A program made the translations under genes and the position numbers. Shown in pieces: positions 12,215 through 23,741 of a stretch of 64,000 nucleotides of DNA. The stretch is from contig NC_081180.1 of NCBI RefSeq assembly GCF_029867415.1, positions 141,918,731-141,982,730 of the forward strand. The letters are read 5' to 3'. This stretch comes from Vicia villosa (Eukaryota; Streptophyta; Magnoliopsida; Fabales; Fabaceae). The notes under the pieces were generated by a model. It saw only the letters and a program-made list of their open reading frames with translations. It did no database searches and had not been told where the DNA came from. Each line of letters starts with the position of its first letter. The first letter of the stretch is position 1.

Positions 12215-12372
12215 GTTCGCGCCGCGCAACAGCTAGGTCGCGCCGCGAACCTCAGGCAGTGGCAACCTCATAAAATTCTCAGGGTATTCGCGCCGCGAAC
12301 CCTCGTACGCGCCGCGTACTGATAGCAGAACCAAAACCTCCTAACAACCTGCTTAGTTCGCGCCGCGAAGCG
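12215..12372. repeat. Cluster of CGCGCCGCG palindromic motifs in the LTR
   Basis: Five occurrences of a TTCGCGCCGCGAA-like motif in about 160 bases, far richer in CpG than the surroundings. The other LTR has six (18810-18985). Not a gene; possible protein-binding or structural element. Confidence 0.8.
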
Positions 12373-12911
12373 CGCGAGAACTGAGTTCTCAGCTCTGCTT
12401 CACACACAAAACCCATGGTTCAAATCCATCTATAACCATCCTAACCTGTTCCAGATCATATTAAAGCATAGAAACAACCTATAGATGATATATTTATGGA
12501 TTATAAGCACTTATTCACGAACATTGATGAATTTGGTCCAAAACCTAGGTTTCCATAAAAACCCCAATCCAAACTAAGATTCTCATCCATAAACAAACTA
12601 TAAGTTTCTAACTAGAACCCACCTCGATTATGAGTCGTTGATGTCGAAGATGAGTTGATTCGGCGGAGAAATGATGAAGATCCAAGCTTCTCCTCTTTGC
12701 TCCTCTTGCTCTTCCTTCTCTCTACTCTTCTCTCTAACTTTGTCTTGTTTTTGGAAAATGAAGAAGAAAAGCAAGGAAGAAAGATATAAGAAAAATATCT
12801 TAAGTTACACTACTAACTCAAATGTCCAAAAGTATCTCTAATGTATCAATTAATAAAACCTCGGTGTCAGCTAATAACATTAGAGCATTTAATTTAATAC
12901 GGGGTATTACA

Positions 12912-12923
12912 TCCTCCCCCCTT
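12912..12923 (-). promoter_or_regulatory. Polypurine tract
   Basis: The minus strand reads AAGGGGGGAGGA immediately before the 3' LTR: the plus-strand DNA primer site. Confidence 0.92.
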
Positions 12924-12952
12924 AAATAGAAATTCGTCCTCGAATTTAAGAA

Positions 12953-13714
12953 TTACCTGAAAAGGTGAGGGTAAGCATCCCGCATTTCCGATTCAAGCTC
13001 CCATGTAGCATCACCCGGATGTGTCACATCCCACTGAACCTTGACAAGAGGAATCTCCTTGTTTCGTAACACTTTAGTCTCTCTTCCCACGATACGGCTC
13101 GGTAAGGGTTCAAAAGTCAAATCTGATTCTATCTCAATTGCATCTGGTAATACCGGCTGAAGAGGATCGGGGATAAACTTCCGTAGTTGAGACACGTGAA
13201 AAACATCATGCATTTCTGATAGAGAAGGTGGTAAGGCTAAACGGTAAGCTACTTCACCAATCCTTTCTAGAATCTCATACGGTCCCACGTATCTCGGACT
13301 TAACTTCCTCGACTTAAACGGTCCTTTCAACCTCAATCTCGGAGTAACCTTCAAGAATACATGGTCACCTTCCATAAACTCCAAAGGCCTCCTACGGTTA
13401 TCCGCATAACTCTTCTGACGATCTTGTGCTTGCTTAACCTTCTCACGAATCATTCTAATCTTGTCTGTGGTCTCTTGAATAATTTCGGGTCCCAAAATTC
13501 TATCCTCACCAACTTCTGACCAACACAATGGTGTTTTACATTTTCTCCCATACAATGCCTCATAAGGTGCCATACCGATACTCGCGTGATAACTGTTATT
13601 GTAAGCAAATTCAATCAATGGTAAAAGCTCCTTCCAATTTCCTCTACTTTCAAGCACACAAGCTCTTAACATATCTTCCAAGGTTTGTATCGTTCGTTCC
13701 GTTTGACCATCCGT
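12953..13714 (-). CDS. Tekay integrase C-terminus and chromodomain-like tail
   Basis: Open for 242 codons from an internal Met. FAYNNSYHASIGMAPYEALYG and the GPY/F region (GPFKSRKLSPRYVGPYEIL), HDVFHVSQLRKF, then a short tail (LRNKEIPLVKVQWD, TWELESEMRDAYPHLF) that matches the group II chromodomain of Tekay elements, thought to steer insertion to heterochromatin. Ends 30 codons from the polypurine tract. Confidence 0.9.
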   Translation of the reverse strand, partial: TDGQTERTIQTLEDMLRACVLESRGNWKELLPLIEFAYNNSYHASIGMAPYEALYGRKCKTPLCWSEVGEDRILGPEIIQETTDKIRMIREKVKQAQDRQKSYADNRRRPLEFMEGDHVFLKVTPRLRLKGPFKSRKLSPRYVGPYEILERIGEVAYRLALPPSLSEMHDVFHVSQLRKFIPDPLQPVLPDAIEIESDLTFEPLPSRIVGRETKVLRNKEIPLVKVQWDVTHPGDATWELESEMRDAYPHLFR

Positions 13715-14431
13715 TTAAGGGTGGTTCGACGTGCTTAAACATAATTTAGATCCCATCGCTTAATGAAAAGCTCTCCAAAACCTCGAAGTGAATTTTGGAT
13801 CTCTATCCGACACAATACTAGAGGGTACACCGTGCAACTTCACAATCTCTGCGACAAATAACCGTGCAAGATGACTTGCCTTGTAAGTAGTCTTCACGGC
13901 TAAGAAATGTGCAGATTTCGTCAACCGATCTACAATCACCCAAATAGAATCATATCCACCTTGAGTACGAGGTAAACTAACCGCAAAATCCATTGAAATA
14001 CTATCCCACTTCCATATTGGAATCTCTAGTGGTTGTAACAATCCACCTGGTCTTTGATGTTCAATCTTTACTTGTTGGCATATAGCACACTCCGATACGT
14101 ACACTGCGACATCTCTTTTCATTCCGGACCACCAATAATCTCTTTTCAAATCTTGATACATTTTTGAAGAACCCGGATGTATAGTGAAAGCACCCTTGTG
14201 AGCTTCATCCAAAATCCTTCTTTTCAACAACGCATCGTCCGGAACACAAATCCTCTGATTAAACATAATCACTCCATCCGTAGCTCGAGTAAACCCTGGT
14301 TGAACCAACACCTCTTGTAACTTAGCATCTGACACTTGTGCTTGTTGAACGTCATTTCTCAAAATAGAATTAACATTCAAGTTTCCCATCAATACTCCAT
14401 TTTGGGTCCAAACAAATTGAAGGTTGAGATC
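13715..14431 (-). CDS. Tekay integrase, zinc and catalytic part
   Basis: Same frame after the TGA. HHCC zinc-binding region ([12 protein letters not shown] ... [10 protein letters not shown]), then the catalytic core with [23 protein letters not shown] and [14 protein letters not shown] at 13760-13762 and TAA at 13715-13717 interrupt it. At the second stop the surrounding residues are HP-stop-TDGQTER, while the other gypsy copy has [10 protein letters not shown], so a Gln codon was lost. Confidence 0.9.
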
Positions 14432-15874
14432 TCAAAATTTTTCCAATAATGCATACTCTAACATCATCAATTCGGCCCTCTTTAACACCTTCCGACTCAA
14501 AGCATCCGCCACTTTATTTGCCTTGCCTGGATGATACTTCAAGTCAAAATCATAATCCTTCAAGTATTCCATCCACCGCCTCTGACGCATATTTAACTCT
14601 TTTTGATCGAAAAGGTACTTTAAACTCTTGTGGTCACTGAACATTTCAAAATGAACTCCATACAAGTAATGACGCCACACCTTCATGGTAAAAACAACCG
14701 CAGCCAATTCTAAATCATGAGTTGGATAATTCTCTTCGTGAACTTTTAACTGTCGAGATGTGTATGCTACCACCTGACCATCCTGCATCAATACTCCTCC
14801 TAATCCTTTCTTGGAAGCATCGCAAAATACTTCATAGGACTTATTTGGATCAGGAACGATTAAAACAGGAGCAGTCGTCAATCTTTCCTTCAAGCCCATG
14901 AAACTCTGTTCACATCCCGAATCCCAATCATAAGGACACTCCTTCCGAGTAAGTCTAGTCATTGGTAAAGCCAATTGAGAAAATCCTTTTATAAATCTTC
15001 TGTAGTAGCCGGCTAAGCCCAAGAAACTTCGGACTTCTGAGACATTGCTCGGTCTCTCCCAATTAATTACCGCTTCAATTTTTGACGGGTCCATTGCCAC
15101 ACCTCCTTGAGATATGACATGACCAAGAAATCTTACCTCCGTCATCCAAAACTCACACTTGCTTAACTTAGCAAACAATTTATTTTCTAGCAATACCGAC
15201 AGAACAATCCTCAGGTGTTCTTCGTGCTCTTGTGGAGTACGAGAATAAATAAGAATGTCATCAATAAAGACTACCACAAATTGATCTAAGTAAGGCTGGA
15301 ATATCCGATTCATATAATCCATGAAAACAGCTGGAGCATTCGTCACACCGAAAGGCATTACCAAGAATTCATAATGACCATAACGGGTTCTAAATGCAGT
15401 CTTTGGCACATCTGAGCTCTTCACACGGATTTGGTGATAACCTGACCGCAAATCAATCTTCGAGAACACACAGGCTCCTTTCAATTGATCTAACAAGTCG
15501 TTTATCCTTGGCAAGGGGTATTTGTTCTTGATGGTGGCCTTATTCAACCGACGGTAATCAATACACAGCCTCATCCCACCATCCTTCTTCCTTAGTAATA
15601 ATACTGGAGCTCCCCACGGTGAGACACTAGGTCGCACAAAATGTTTAGCTATCAGCTCCTCCAATTGCCCCTTCAATTCTCTTAATTCAAGCGGTGCCAT
15701 CCGATACGGAGAAACGGATATAGGAGCCGTTCCCGGTATCAGGTCAATAGAGAATTCCACTTCCCTTTCCGGAGGAAGAGAAGTGACATCCTCGGGAAAA
15801 ACATCAGGAAATTCTCTAACAACAGCAATTTGCGAAACCTCTAACTTGTCACCCGTCTCCTCAGTAAGAACTAA
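14432..15874 (-). CDS. Tekay reverse transcriptase and RNase H
   Basis: Continuation of the same frame after the TAG. The stretch down to 15760 holds the spacer ([13 protein letters not shown]), then RT with [51 protein letters not shown] and the catalytic FIDDILIYS. RNase H follows with [22 protein letters not shown] and [11 protein letters not shown]. Length and motif order are complete. Ends at TGA 14432-14434 inside the linker EKF-stop-DLNL; the second gypsy copy in this window has EQFRDLSL there, so an Arg codon became a stop. As it stands the polyprotein could only be made by readthrough, so the copy is probably dead. Confidence 0.93.
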   Translation of the reverse strand, partial: LVLTEETGDKLEVSQIAVVREFPDVFPEDVTSLPPEREVEFSIDLIPGTAPISVSPYRMAPLELRELKGQLEELIAKHFVRPSVSPWGAPVLLLRKKDGGMRLCIDYRRLNKATIKNKYPLPRINDLLDQLKGACVFSKIDLRSGYHQIRVKSSDVPKTAFRTRYGHYEFLVMPFGVTNAPAVFMDYMNRIFQPYLDQFVVVFIDDILIYSRTPQEHEEHLRIVLSVLLENKLFAKLSKCEFWMTEVRFLGHVISQGGVAMDPSKIEAVINWERPSNVSEVRSFLGLAGYYRRFIKGFSQLALPMTRLTRKECPYDWDSGCEQSFMGLKERLTTAPVLIVPDPNKSYEVFCDASKKGLGGVLMQDGQVVAYTSRQLKVHEENYPTHDLELAAVVFTMKVWRHYLYGVHFEMFSDHKSLKYLFDQKELNMRQRRWMEYLKDYDFDLKYHPGKANKVADALSRKVLKRAELMMLEYALLEKF

Positions 15875-17407
15875 CTAAACAGACTTCTCTTTCTCGAACA
15901 AGAAATTAATCATACCTACCGTACCTTCTAGTATAGTAGTCAACACATCCTTCGGAGTAGCTTCTTCAGATGGAATAATGATTAACTTCTCTTCACACCC
16001 AATGAATACCGAATTAGCAGAAAGCCAATCCATTCCCAAAACAACATCTACCTTCTTAAGTGGTAAGCAAACAAGGTCAATCTGGAAATTCCTACCACCC
16101 ACAGATAACACACAATTTTCACACACCAACGGTGTTTCAACCATTTCATCCATAGTAGTAGTAACCGCCATAGGAGGAAATAAAGGAGTAGCTTGCAACC
16201 CAAGTCGCTTCATACATTGCAATGACACAAAAGAGTGTGTTGCTCCACAATCAAATAGAACAAAACAAGAATGCCCATTAATGAAACACGTACCCGCAAT
16301 CAAAGAGTTATCACTCTTGGTCTTCTTAGCATCCAAGGTGTAAACCCTACCAGTACCCCTTCCTTTTACTTGATTCCTATTCTGAGGACAACTCCTAGCC
16401 ATATGCCCTTCTTGCTGACAATGAAAACATTTCACCCCTTCAAAGCTACACCTTCCATGGTGATTCTTACCACAGCTACGACACACCGGAGGTGCACTAG
16501 ACCGAGAACCTTGCACTTGCTTCCCTTTGAAAGCTTGTGGCCTAGGTCGAAATTGTTGGCTTGGCCTCCCCCTCTCATGTTGATTCTTCTTCTTCAAATC
16601 TTCCTCAGCTTGAACTTTCTTCAAACTGGTCTCAGCCACATAACATTGTCGCAACAACTCCGTATAAGTAGTGAACTCCCTCTGGGACACACTATGTGAG
16701 ATATCAGCCCTTAAACCAAACAGAAACTGGTCCACCTTCCAACCCTCATCAGGAGCATACGCGGCCTGCCTAGAGTAAGCAGCCAAAATTTCAAACTTCT
16801 CCGCATAAGTAGCCACTGACATATTGTCCTGCCTTAACTGTTGGAACTCCAACTCCTTCTTAGTCCTCAGTGAACTAGGAAAGTATTTCTCCATAAAAGT
16901 GGTCTTGAAATTTTCCCATTCCTTAGGTACTTCCTGAGTAGTCATCAAAGCAGAAGCACCCTTCCACCACCTCATAGCTGGACCTTTCAGCGAATGAGAA
17001 GCAAACACCACCTTGTCCTCTTCACTACAATGCACGATCTCAAAGATTCCTTCTACATTGGCCACCCACTCATGCGCCTTTATAGGATCTAATCCACCAT
17101 GAAATTCCGGAGGATTCATGCGAATGAAATCCCTATAAGTCCCACCTACAGCTTCGGGCACAACCACTGGAACATTATGACCGCCATTCATCTGTTGCAT
17201 CATCTGCAGCATGAACTGATTCTGCTGCTGTTGCATCTGTTGCATGAACTGGGGCCATGGAACATTCGCACCGCCATCCGGTGGATTCACCTGTGGAGGT
17301 CGTGTGGGGGGTCGACCACGAGTCCTGCGTCCGTCCGCCATGTTCCTGGAGGTCATCAAAATGGGATTAAGTTGATCAGGCTCAATACCATAGTCATAAC
17401 ACAACAA
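15875..17407 (-). CDS. Tekay Gag and protease
   Basis: Capsid/nucleocapsid polyprotein plus aspartic protease of the Tekay element. The open frame is 510 codons. The likely native start is MADGRR at codon 23 (base 17341), preceded by leader-like sequence. A Q/M-rich stretch at residues 50-75 is followed by the retrotransposon gag domain (about 95-260: PPEFHGGLDP, GPAMRWWKG, FPSSLR). A CCHC zinc knuckle lies at 327-340 (CFHCQQEGHMARSC). The protease motif near 384-393 reads LFDCGATHSF, where family members usually have D-S-G, so the residue after the catalytic Asp is changed. Ends at TAG 15875-15877, after which the same frame continues into pol. Confidence 0.93.
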   Translation of the reverse strand: MLCYDYGIEPDQLNPILMTSRNMADGRRTRGRPPTRPPQVNPPDGGANVPWPQFMQQMQQQQNQFMLQMMQQMNGGHNVPVVVPEAVGGTYRDFIRMNPPEFHGGLDPIKAHEWVANVEGIFEIVHCSEEDKVVFASHSLKGPAMRWWKGASALMTTQEVPKEWENFKTTFMEKYFPSSLRTKKELEFQQLRQDNMSVATYAEKFEILAAYSRQAAYAPDEGWKVDQFLFGLRADISHSVSQREFTTYTELLRQCYVAETSLKKVQAEEDLKKKNQHERGRPSQQFRPRPQAFKGKQVQGSRSSAPPVCRSCGKNHHGRCSFEGVKCFHCQQEGHMARSCPQNRNQVKGRGTGRVYTLDAKKTKSDNSLIAGTCFINGHSCFVLFDCGATHSFVSLQCMKRLGLQATPLFPPMAVTTTMDEMVETPLVCENCVLSVGGRNFQIDLVCLPLKKVDVVLGMDWLSANSVFIGCEEKLIIIPSEEATPKDVLTTILEGTVGMINFLFEKEKSV

Positions 17408-17483
17408 AACTCATGGGAACACAACACATCTTGGACAGAAGAAACACTTATAATATCTCATGGCTAGGTCGAGGATACGACCT

Positions 17484-17496
17484 GCTCTGATACCAA
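17484..17496 (-). promoter_or_regulatory. Primer-binding site (initiator tRNA-Met)
   Basis: The minus strand next to the 5' LTR reads TTGGTATCAGAGC, the usual complement to the 3' end of plant initiator methionine tRNA, used to prime minus-strand DNA. Confidence 0.93.
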
Positions 17497-17497
17497 C

Positions 17498-19525
17498 TGT
17501 AACACCCATATATAAAAACATACATCAAAGCATATAATTATATATGAATCCAAGTATTTGGTACTGAAAATACTTATAAGTTCCTAGTCAACACATTATA
17601 CATATTAATGCCATAAATACAAAGTTCTAATTAACGGCATAATACATACAAGATGTTCAAAACAAAATACTAAGAACTATATCAACAATGATCACAAAGG
17701 AAAATCCACAACGGAAGCTTCGCCATATCCAAAATAAGCATAAGGAATAAGGAAATCAAACTGCTTTCTCCTTACCCTTCGCGGAACCTGTAGTACCTGA
17801 AATCAATATATAATGGGGTGAGATACAAAATCTCAGTGAGTTCTCTAACCTATGGATCCTCTCGGCTTTACAAGGTTCTAACCTATAAGTCTCAAGTCAT
17901 AAAAGGAACTAGACCTTGAGTCCTCATACTAACATTATATGGAATCATACTTAGAGTCCAACAACTCAAAGACAAGATTACTAATCGGAAACCAATACCA
18001 AGGCATCCCTATATTCCCGTCCCCTTCTACGTCTAGGAGGTGGCACGAGTCATGGATCCTTTGGAAAATCTTGACATACGAAATGGATTCGGACTCATGA
18101 GCCTTTCCCCATGAATCGTCACTTCACATGGCCCGTACACCATCACAAGTCTCTACCCGTAGGTTCCATTCGTACACAAAAGCGGGAATCAAACCTGCCA
18201 AGATTATTAGTGCCTCTCTGCACAGTGCCTCTCTGCACGAAGAATGCCTGTTAGCATTCAAAAGAAAAATAAAGGAATAAAGAAATACAATGGTTCCGAT
18301 TAATACATCATACAATGGTGATCGCTCACGCAAACCACTAGGCCTGTTAGCCTTTCCTCATAAGATTCCAAACACGTATGTTCCATATAATGTCTCATCC
18401 TAGGTTTCTTTGTTAAGCTACATAACCTAACGATTCCTAGTTTCCTCACTTAACCTTTATTCACATAACAATGAAGTTATTCAAACCTCTCTGATATATA
18501 TATATATAACAAAGGTATACCAATCCACCTGCAATAGAACTCAACCAACAATTATAGAGTACACAAGCATCATACCAAAAGCATAACGTTCACATGATTC
18601 CGAACGATAACCAACCCAAGAAATCAAGCAAATTCCCGACTCTCGATTAAATAATTCTCCTTTTGTTCCCAAAACCTACACTACTAGAAAGTACACGCTT
18701 CTAGCCTACTACTGCTTCGAACGGCGATTAAAACAGAGTTACGGTTCAAAAGTTACGATCGAAACAATTTATCTCATTAAACTAAAGAATTGGCTAAGAG
18801 AGCTTCAGTTCGCGCCGCGCAACAGCTAGGTCGCGCCGCGAACCTCAGGCAGTGGCAACCTCATAAAATTCTCAGGGTATTCGCGCCGCGAACCCTCGTA
18901 CGCGCCGCGTACTGATAGCAGAACCAAAACCTCCTAACAACCTGCTTAGTTCGCGCCGCGCAGCCTATCGTTCGCGCCGCGAAGCGCGCGAGAACTGAGT
19001 TCTCAGCTCTGCTTCACACACAAAACCCATGGTTCAAATCCATCTAAAACCATCCTAACCTGTTCCAGATCATATTAAAGCATAGAAACAACCTATAGAT
19101 GATATATTTATGGATTATAAGCACTTATTCATGAACATTGATGAATTTGGTCCAAAACCTAGGTTTCCATAAAAACCCCAATCCAAACTAAGATTCTCAT
19201 CCATAAACAAACTATAAGTTTCTAACTAGAACCCACCTCGATTATGAGTCGTTGATGTCGAAGATGAGTTGATTCGGCGGAGAAATGATGAAGATCCAAG
19301 CTTCTCCTCTTTGCTCCTCTTGCTCTTCCTTCTCTCTACTCTTCTCTCTAACTTTGTCTTGTTTTTGGAAAATGAAGAAGAAAAGAAAGGAAGAAAGATA
19401 TAAGAAAAATATCTTAAGTTACACTACTAACTCAAATGTCCAAAAGTATCTCTAATGTACCAATTAATAAAACCTCGGTGTCAGCTAATAACATTAGAGC
19501 ATTTAGTTTAATACGGGGTATTACA
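17498..19525 (-). repeat. Tekay 5' LTR
   Basis: 2028 bp, TG...CA ends, adjacent to the primer-binding site. The U3 side (near 19300-19420 on the minus strand) is purine-rich (GAAGAGGAG-type). Confidence 0.95.
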
Positions 19526-20899
19526 GTCATCAAGTTTGGGAACGCGTTTCCATGATGCCTAAGGTTCCTAAAAATGAACTTAGACGCCCATATGGTTATG
19601 GAGATAAACATCACTAAAACAAGAAGAGCATATTTTGGGAATTGCCATACTGATGAACAAATCTCATTCGACACAACCTAGATGTATTGCATATTGAGAA
19701 GGACATTATTGATAATGTTTTCAACACTGTTAGGGACATAAATGGAAAAACAAAAGATAATGTAAAGGCAAGAAAAGATATATCTGAACTCTGTAGGCAT
19801 TGATAACTAGAGCTTATTGACTTGGGAAATGGTAAATTCAAAGAAAAGTTGTATGTGAGTGGGTTTTACAATTGAAACTATCGGATGGATATGCTTTAAA
19901 CATTCGAAGATGTGTGGACTGAAGAGCAAGAAAGCTACTCGAGATGAAGAGTCATGACTCTCGTATTTTCATGGCGTAATTACTTCATATTGCAATTAGG
20001 TCATTGTCAGAGAAGGTTTGGAATCCTCTAGTTGAGTTGAGTAATTCTTTAGAGATCTTTGTTCAACTACATTGAAGGTTGATAACTTGGAACAAATGGC
20101 AATAAATATAACAGTCATAGTATGCAAGTTAGAACAAATATTTCCTCTGAGTTTCTTCGATTCAATGGCACACCTACCAATTCACTTAGCATTAGAAGCA
20201 AAGATGGATGGGCCCGTGCATTATCATTGGATGTACCCATTGAAAAGGTAAAAATATATCATTATACATAGTATTTTTTATTGTTTCATAACATGCAAAT
20301 TTTAAATTCAATATTATGTTGAAGCAGGTTCCTCCATACTTTAAAGGACAAAGTTGGAAATAAAGCACATCCATAAGGAAGCATTTGTGAAAATTATATC
20401 ATACAAGAGACATCTACATTTACTTCATACTATTTTGAATCTCATTTCCAGTCTAAAAGCACTAGAGTGCCATGAAATGATAAAGGTTGTGAAGATCAAT
20501 TAGTTCAGCCTATATCCATTTTTCATCAATTTGGTCGAGAAGCAGGACGAAAAAAGTACATAACATTTGCATGTACTTTTAAACTGTGGAGAGGTTGATC
20601 CATTAGTAATGTTGATGTTGATCGGTATATTGAAAATAAATTTTCAGAGTGGTTCAAACATCATGTAAGTCTAATGTGATTCTAAATATATTTTGATATT
20701 ATTTAGAGTATGGGTGAACTTTAATCTTAACTTTTTAATAAATAGTTGGACGAATCAAACAACACAATTCCTAGCTAACTTATTCATGACATTGCTTGGG
20801 GGCCACTGAATATAGAACAAAGGAATATTTTAAAGTACATAACTCCATCTATTAGAACATCATATCCATCACCTAGTAATCATGTGTTCCTCTTGGTAC

Positions 20900-23090
20900 T
20901 TCCCATGTTTCATCTCCTCTTACTACTACTACTACTACTACTGAAAGAACAACAAGTCCTCAAATATACAACTTATCTACGTTTTATCTCCTACTACTGA
21001 AAGAACAACAATTCCCCAAAATACACAACCACAAACACATACCGAATTTGATATTGTACCACAAATAAAAGAAGAAAATGACCACAATAGTCAATCTCAA
21101 TATTTTATTCCATTTGGAGACCTACCTTACCCGATCCTCATAACCCGCATCTACCATGGGGAAATTCAGATAACAAAGTATGGATTTATACTCTAAAAGG
21201 AAAGTAAGTCGAATTGTTTTTTAATTTAATATGTATGTATAGTTAATGAATTTATTATTTGAAAATTATGAATAATTTGTTTTGAATTTGTTCATGTAAT
21301 CCATTTGTTAAATTTCACAACTTCTATCCCAATGATAATAGGACTAAAGATATATCAAAGAAATTAAATCTATGTTTGATGGTCTCTACAACAAATGGAA
21401 ATTTTATAACTCCAAAATCAAAGAAATGTGGTTTAAAGAGTTGGCGGTAATGTATCTTGGTTATTTTCTATCATTTCATATATTATTATAATTTTAAATT
21501 TAATTTTCTATTGTTATTCTCAATAATTTCATAAAGGCTACAAATGGATTGGTGAACAAGAGATAACTATTAAGGCTTTATGGACATCAAAAGCTAAAGA
21601 TCTACTAAGAAAGATAATGTCAAGAGCACATGAAAAAATGCCACAAAATCCACATGAATCCCAAAAACCGTGTGGGCACAATTGCTTGTAAAGTGGGAAG
21701 ATGAAGATTATCAAACATTACAATGTGCGGCAGTTGCTAATCGTGATTAAGATATTTGTGGTTCATTGCATACTCAAGGATCTAAGAATCAACTAAAGCA
21801 TGAACTTGAATTGGTAAATTTTATTTTATATTTCATTATATTTTTTACTAATGATATATATACTTATTATGTGTGTATCTCTAAATAAATGCAGAATAAA
21901 AGTTTAGAAAGGATTCCACACAAGGGTGAACTATTCAAGAAGTGTCACACAAGCAAGGGTACACAAAATTTTGTGGATAAGATATCAAGTGATGCATACG
22001 TGAGTATCAATTTTAATTATCTTTTTATTCAACTAGTTATTTTTGCATAATTTCTTTTAAATCTCTATCTCATTGCGTTCATCAAATGTATTGTTAGGAT
22101 AATAACAACCTATTAAGAACTTCATTACTCTCCCCTTTAATTTATGGATGAACATCCTACATAATATATAGAAATAAACACAACAATAAACAACCCTTTG
22201 ATCATAACAACCTGTTATATGACAATGATATATAATATATGACATTGATTAACTGTAACTTTTATTGACATATGTTGTGATAAAAATGCATACGGCGTTG
22301 AATGATTGAAAAGTCACATTATAATTTGTCTCTATAACATAGAAAAAGGATTGTGCATAATCTAACACCACCTTTCTTTTATTCAAGTTATCATTGTTTG
22401 CACTTTTTTATTCAAACAACATCATATATATGAAAAGACAGTGCATAATCTAGCCTGTTAGAACTTTGAAAAAAAATAAAGGTATTCTTGTTATCCAATA
22501 GATAAAAAATAGATGGTATGAAGTGTACTAAATTGTTTTGGGGGGATGGGACTGTTCAACTAAAGTGTAGAATACATATAAGAATGCATGTCAAACAATC
22601 TTATATTTAAAGGTAGATATACTGACAGATATTATCATATATTTTCTTAAAAGTTGGTCTGGCTCACTTGCTCTAAAATAGAAGTTGTGCATGATGAATA
22701 TATTTTTGAAAATTTACATGCATATGTGGCTTGATGGATTCTGGATTCTCTTTCCTAGCAAGAAAAATGAAAAAAAAAACTAAAATGATTGAAATTATCT
22801 AATTTTTGTTCCATAGTATCTTTTGAAGTGGACCCCTCTTTACTATATATATTTTTATAAATGTATTGTTGTTTATTTTTCTATGGAATATTATCATTCT
22901 TTGAGAATATTACTTATCATCTTTTTTTTCTTTTTTAGAAAAATTTTGTGAATTTATGTTCACAAGTTGAGGCTAATCCTCAATCTTCAGAATCTTGTAT
23001 TGTTAAGGGTGATACTCAACCAAAACCTTGTAATGTTGTTAAGACTTTGATATTTATATGTTATGATGGAATTGATATTTACATGTGAAT
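20900..23090 (+). pseudogene. Second CACTA gene remnant (Ptta/En/Spm, Transposase_24-like)
   Basis: Downstream of the TNP2 remnant, same strand. Readable pieces are KFHNFYPNDNRTKDISKKLN near 21310, LWFIAYS-like sequence near 21760, and GSKNQLKHELEL ... GELFKKCHTSKG ... NFVDKISSDAY near 21778-22000. The last is the conserved core of plant En/Spm accessory proteins. Sequence between pieces looks like introns and decayed DNA; 22060-22930 has no recognisable coding. Identification is by remembered motif pattern. Confidence 0.65.
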
Positions 23091-23159
23091 TTTTAGTTTG
23101 ATTGGATTTTTGAATTGTTACGATAGATTAACGTGTGATGAATATAATTTATAACAATA

Positions 23160-23736
23160 TTTTAAACAAAATTGTCATACAAAACTTGTTTGTGACAAAA
23201 AATATGATTCTATCCAAATTCGTCATAACATTGGGACAAAATGTTGAAAATTCTGTCAATATTTGGGGTTGAAATATTAAAATTTTATGGCTAAAAATTT
23301 GGACAGAGTGTAAGAAATTTGTCACGATAATGGGACAAAATGGTTTAATTCAGTCGCGATCTTGGGACAGAATATTAACATTTTGTCATGATATTGAGAC
23401 AGAATGCTTTGAATTATGTCGAGATATTAGGACAGAATAATATAATTCAGTCGCAACATTGGGACAGAAAATAGGATTTCTCTCACGATATTGAGACGGA
23501 AAATACATATTTAGTTGCGATATCGGGACAGAATAAACAAATAATTTAAAAAATTTATTACATTTTGTCCCTATCGTGCGACAAAAGTAAAATTTTCGTC
23601 CCCAAGCAATTGCGACAGGAGAAATGCGACAAAATTATTTTGTCGCGAATTTTGTCCTCAAATACAATTTGAACAAAAATTTATATTATTGTGCGACAGA
23701 AATTTCTGTCCCAAATTATTTTTTTTCCTTGTAATA
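23160..23736. mobile_element. Subterminal repeats and right end of CACTA element B
   Basis: About ten copies of motifs like ATTGGGACAGAAT, GTCGCGA and TTTTGTCGC in both orientations, then a terminal TTTTTTCCTTGTAATA. Complemented, that resembles the common plant CACTA end CACTACAAGGAAAA with two changed bases. The repeats follow the transposase genes and adjoin the right minisatellite block, as expected if B landed inside A's array. A matching left end was not found. Confidence 0.6.
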
Positions 23737-23741
23737 ATTAT

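Larger units (their letters stand above)
10841..12911 (-). repeat. Tekay 3' LTR
   Basis: 2071 bp, TG...CA ends. Differs from the partner at 17498-19525 mainly by a long (TA)n run and by lacking 21 bases in the GC-rich motif cluster. A 69-codon open frame present in both LTR copies is not a gene. Confidence 0.95.
10836..19530 (-). mobile_element. Complete Ty3/gypsy Tekay-type chromovirus
   Basis: Element 10841-19525 (8685 bp), minus strand, with 5-bp duplications GTCAT at 10836-10840 and 19526-19530. Both LTRs start TGTAA and end TACA. Order on the minus strand is 5' LTR, tRNA-Met-type primer site, gag, protease, RT, RNase H, integrase, chromodomain-like tail, polypurine tract, 3' LTR. The order and the C-terminal tail fit the Tekay (Del) chromovirus lineage. 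It is one reading frame broken only by four stop codons. LTRs differ by about 17 substitutions that I could count, plus two indels, so insertion was fairly recent. It sits inside a CACTA transposase remnant. Confidence 0.95.
8610..20640 (+). pseudogene. CACTA TNP2-type transposase, split by two insertions
   Basis: Remnant of the En/Spm-type transposase in three collinear pieces. 8610-9021: SYWPVFLTPYNLPPSMCMK, a stop, then LINLGPNNSKEK, AALMWTINEFPAYGMLSGWS and CPYCM. 10779-10840: short APPPQVLLGH-like piece. 19526-20640: KKSIFWELPY, two stops, RHNLDVLHIEKDIIDNVFN, then FFDSMAHLPIHLALEAKMDG and HYHWMYP (DUF4218). The first gap is CACTA element C and the second is the Tekay element. The usual N-terminus is absent, so this carrier (element B) is 5'-deleted. 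Multiple stops make it non-functional. Confidence 0.85.

Noticed and set aside
16271..16699. 142-codon plus-strand ORF
   Set aside because: Antisense to Tekay gag, no motif of its own.
17484..17496. TGGTATCAGAGC as part of a tRNA gene
   Set aside because: Only the 3' end complement is present, directly beside an LTR: a primer-binding site.
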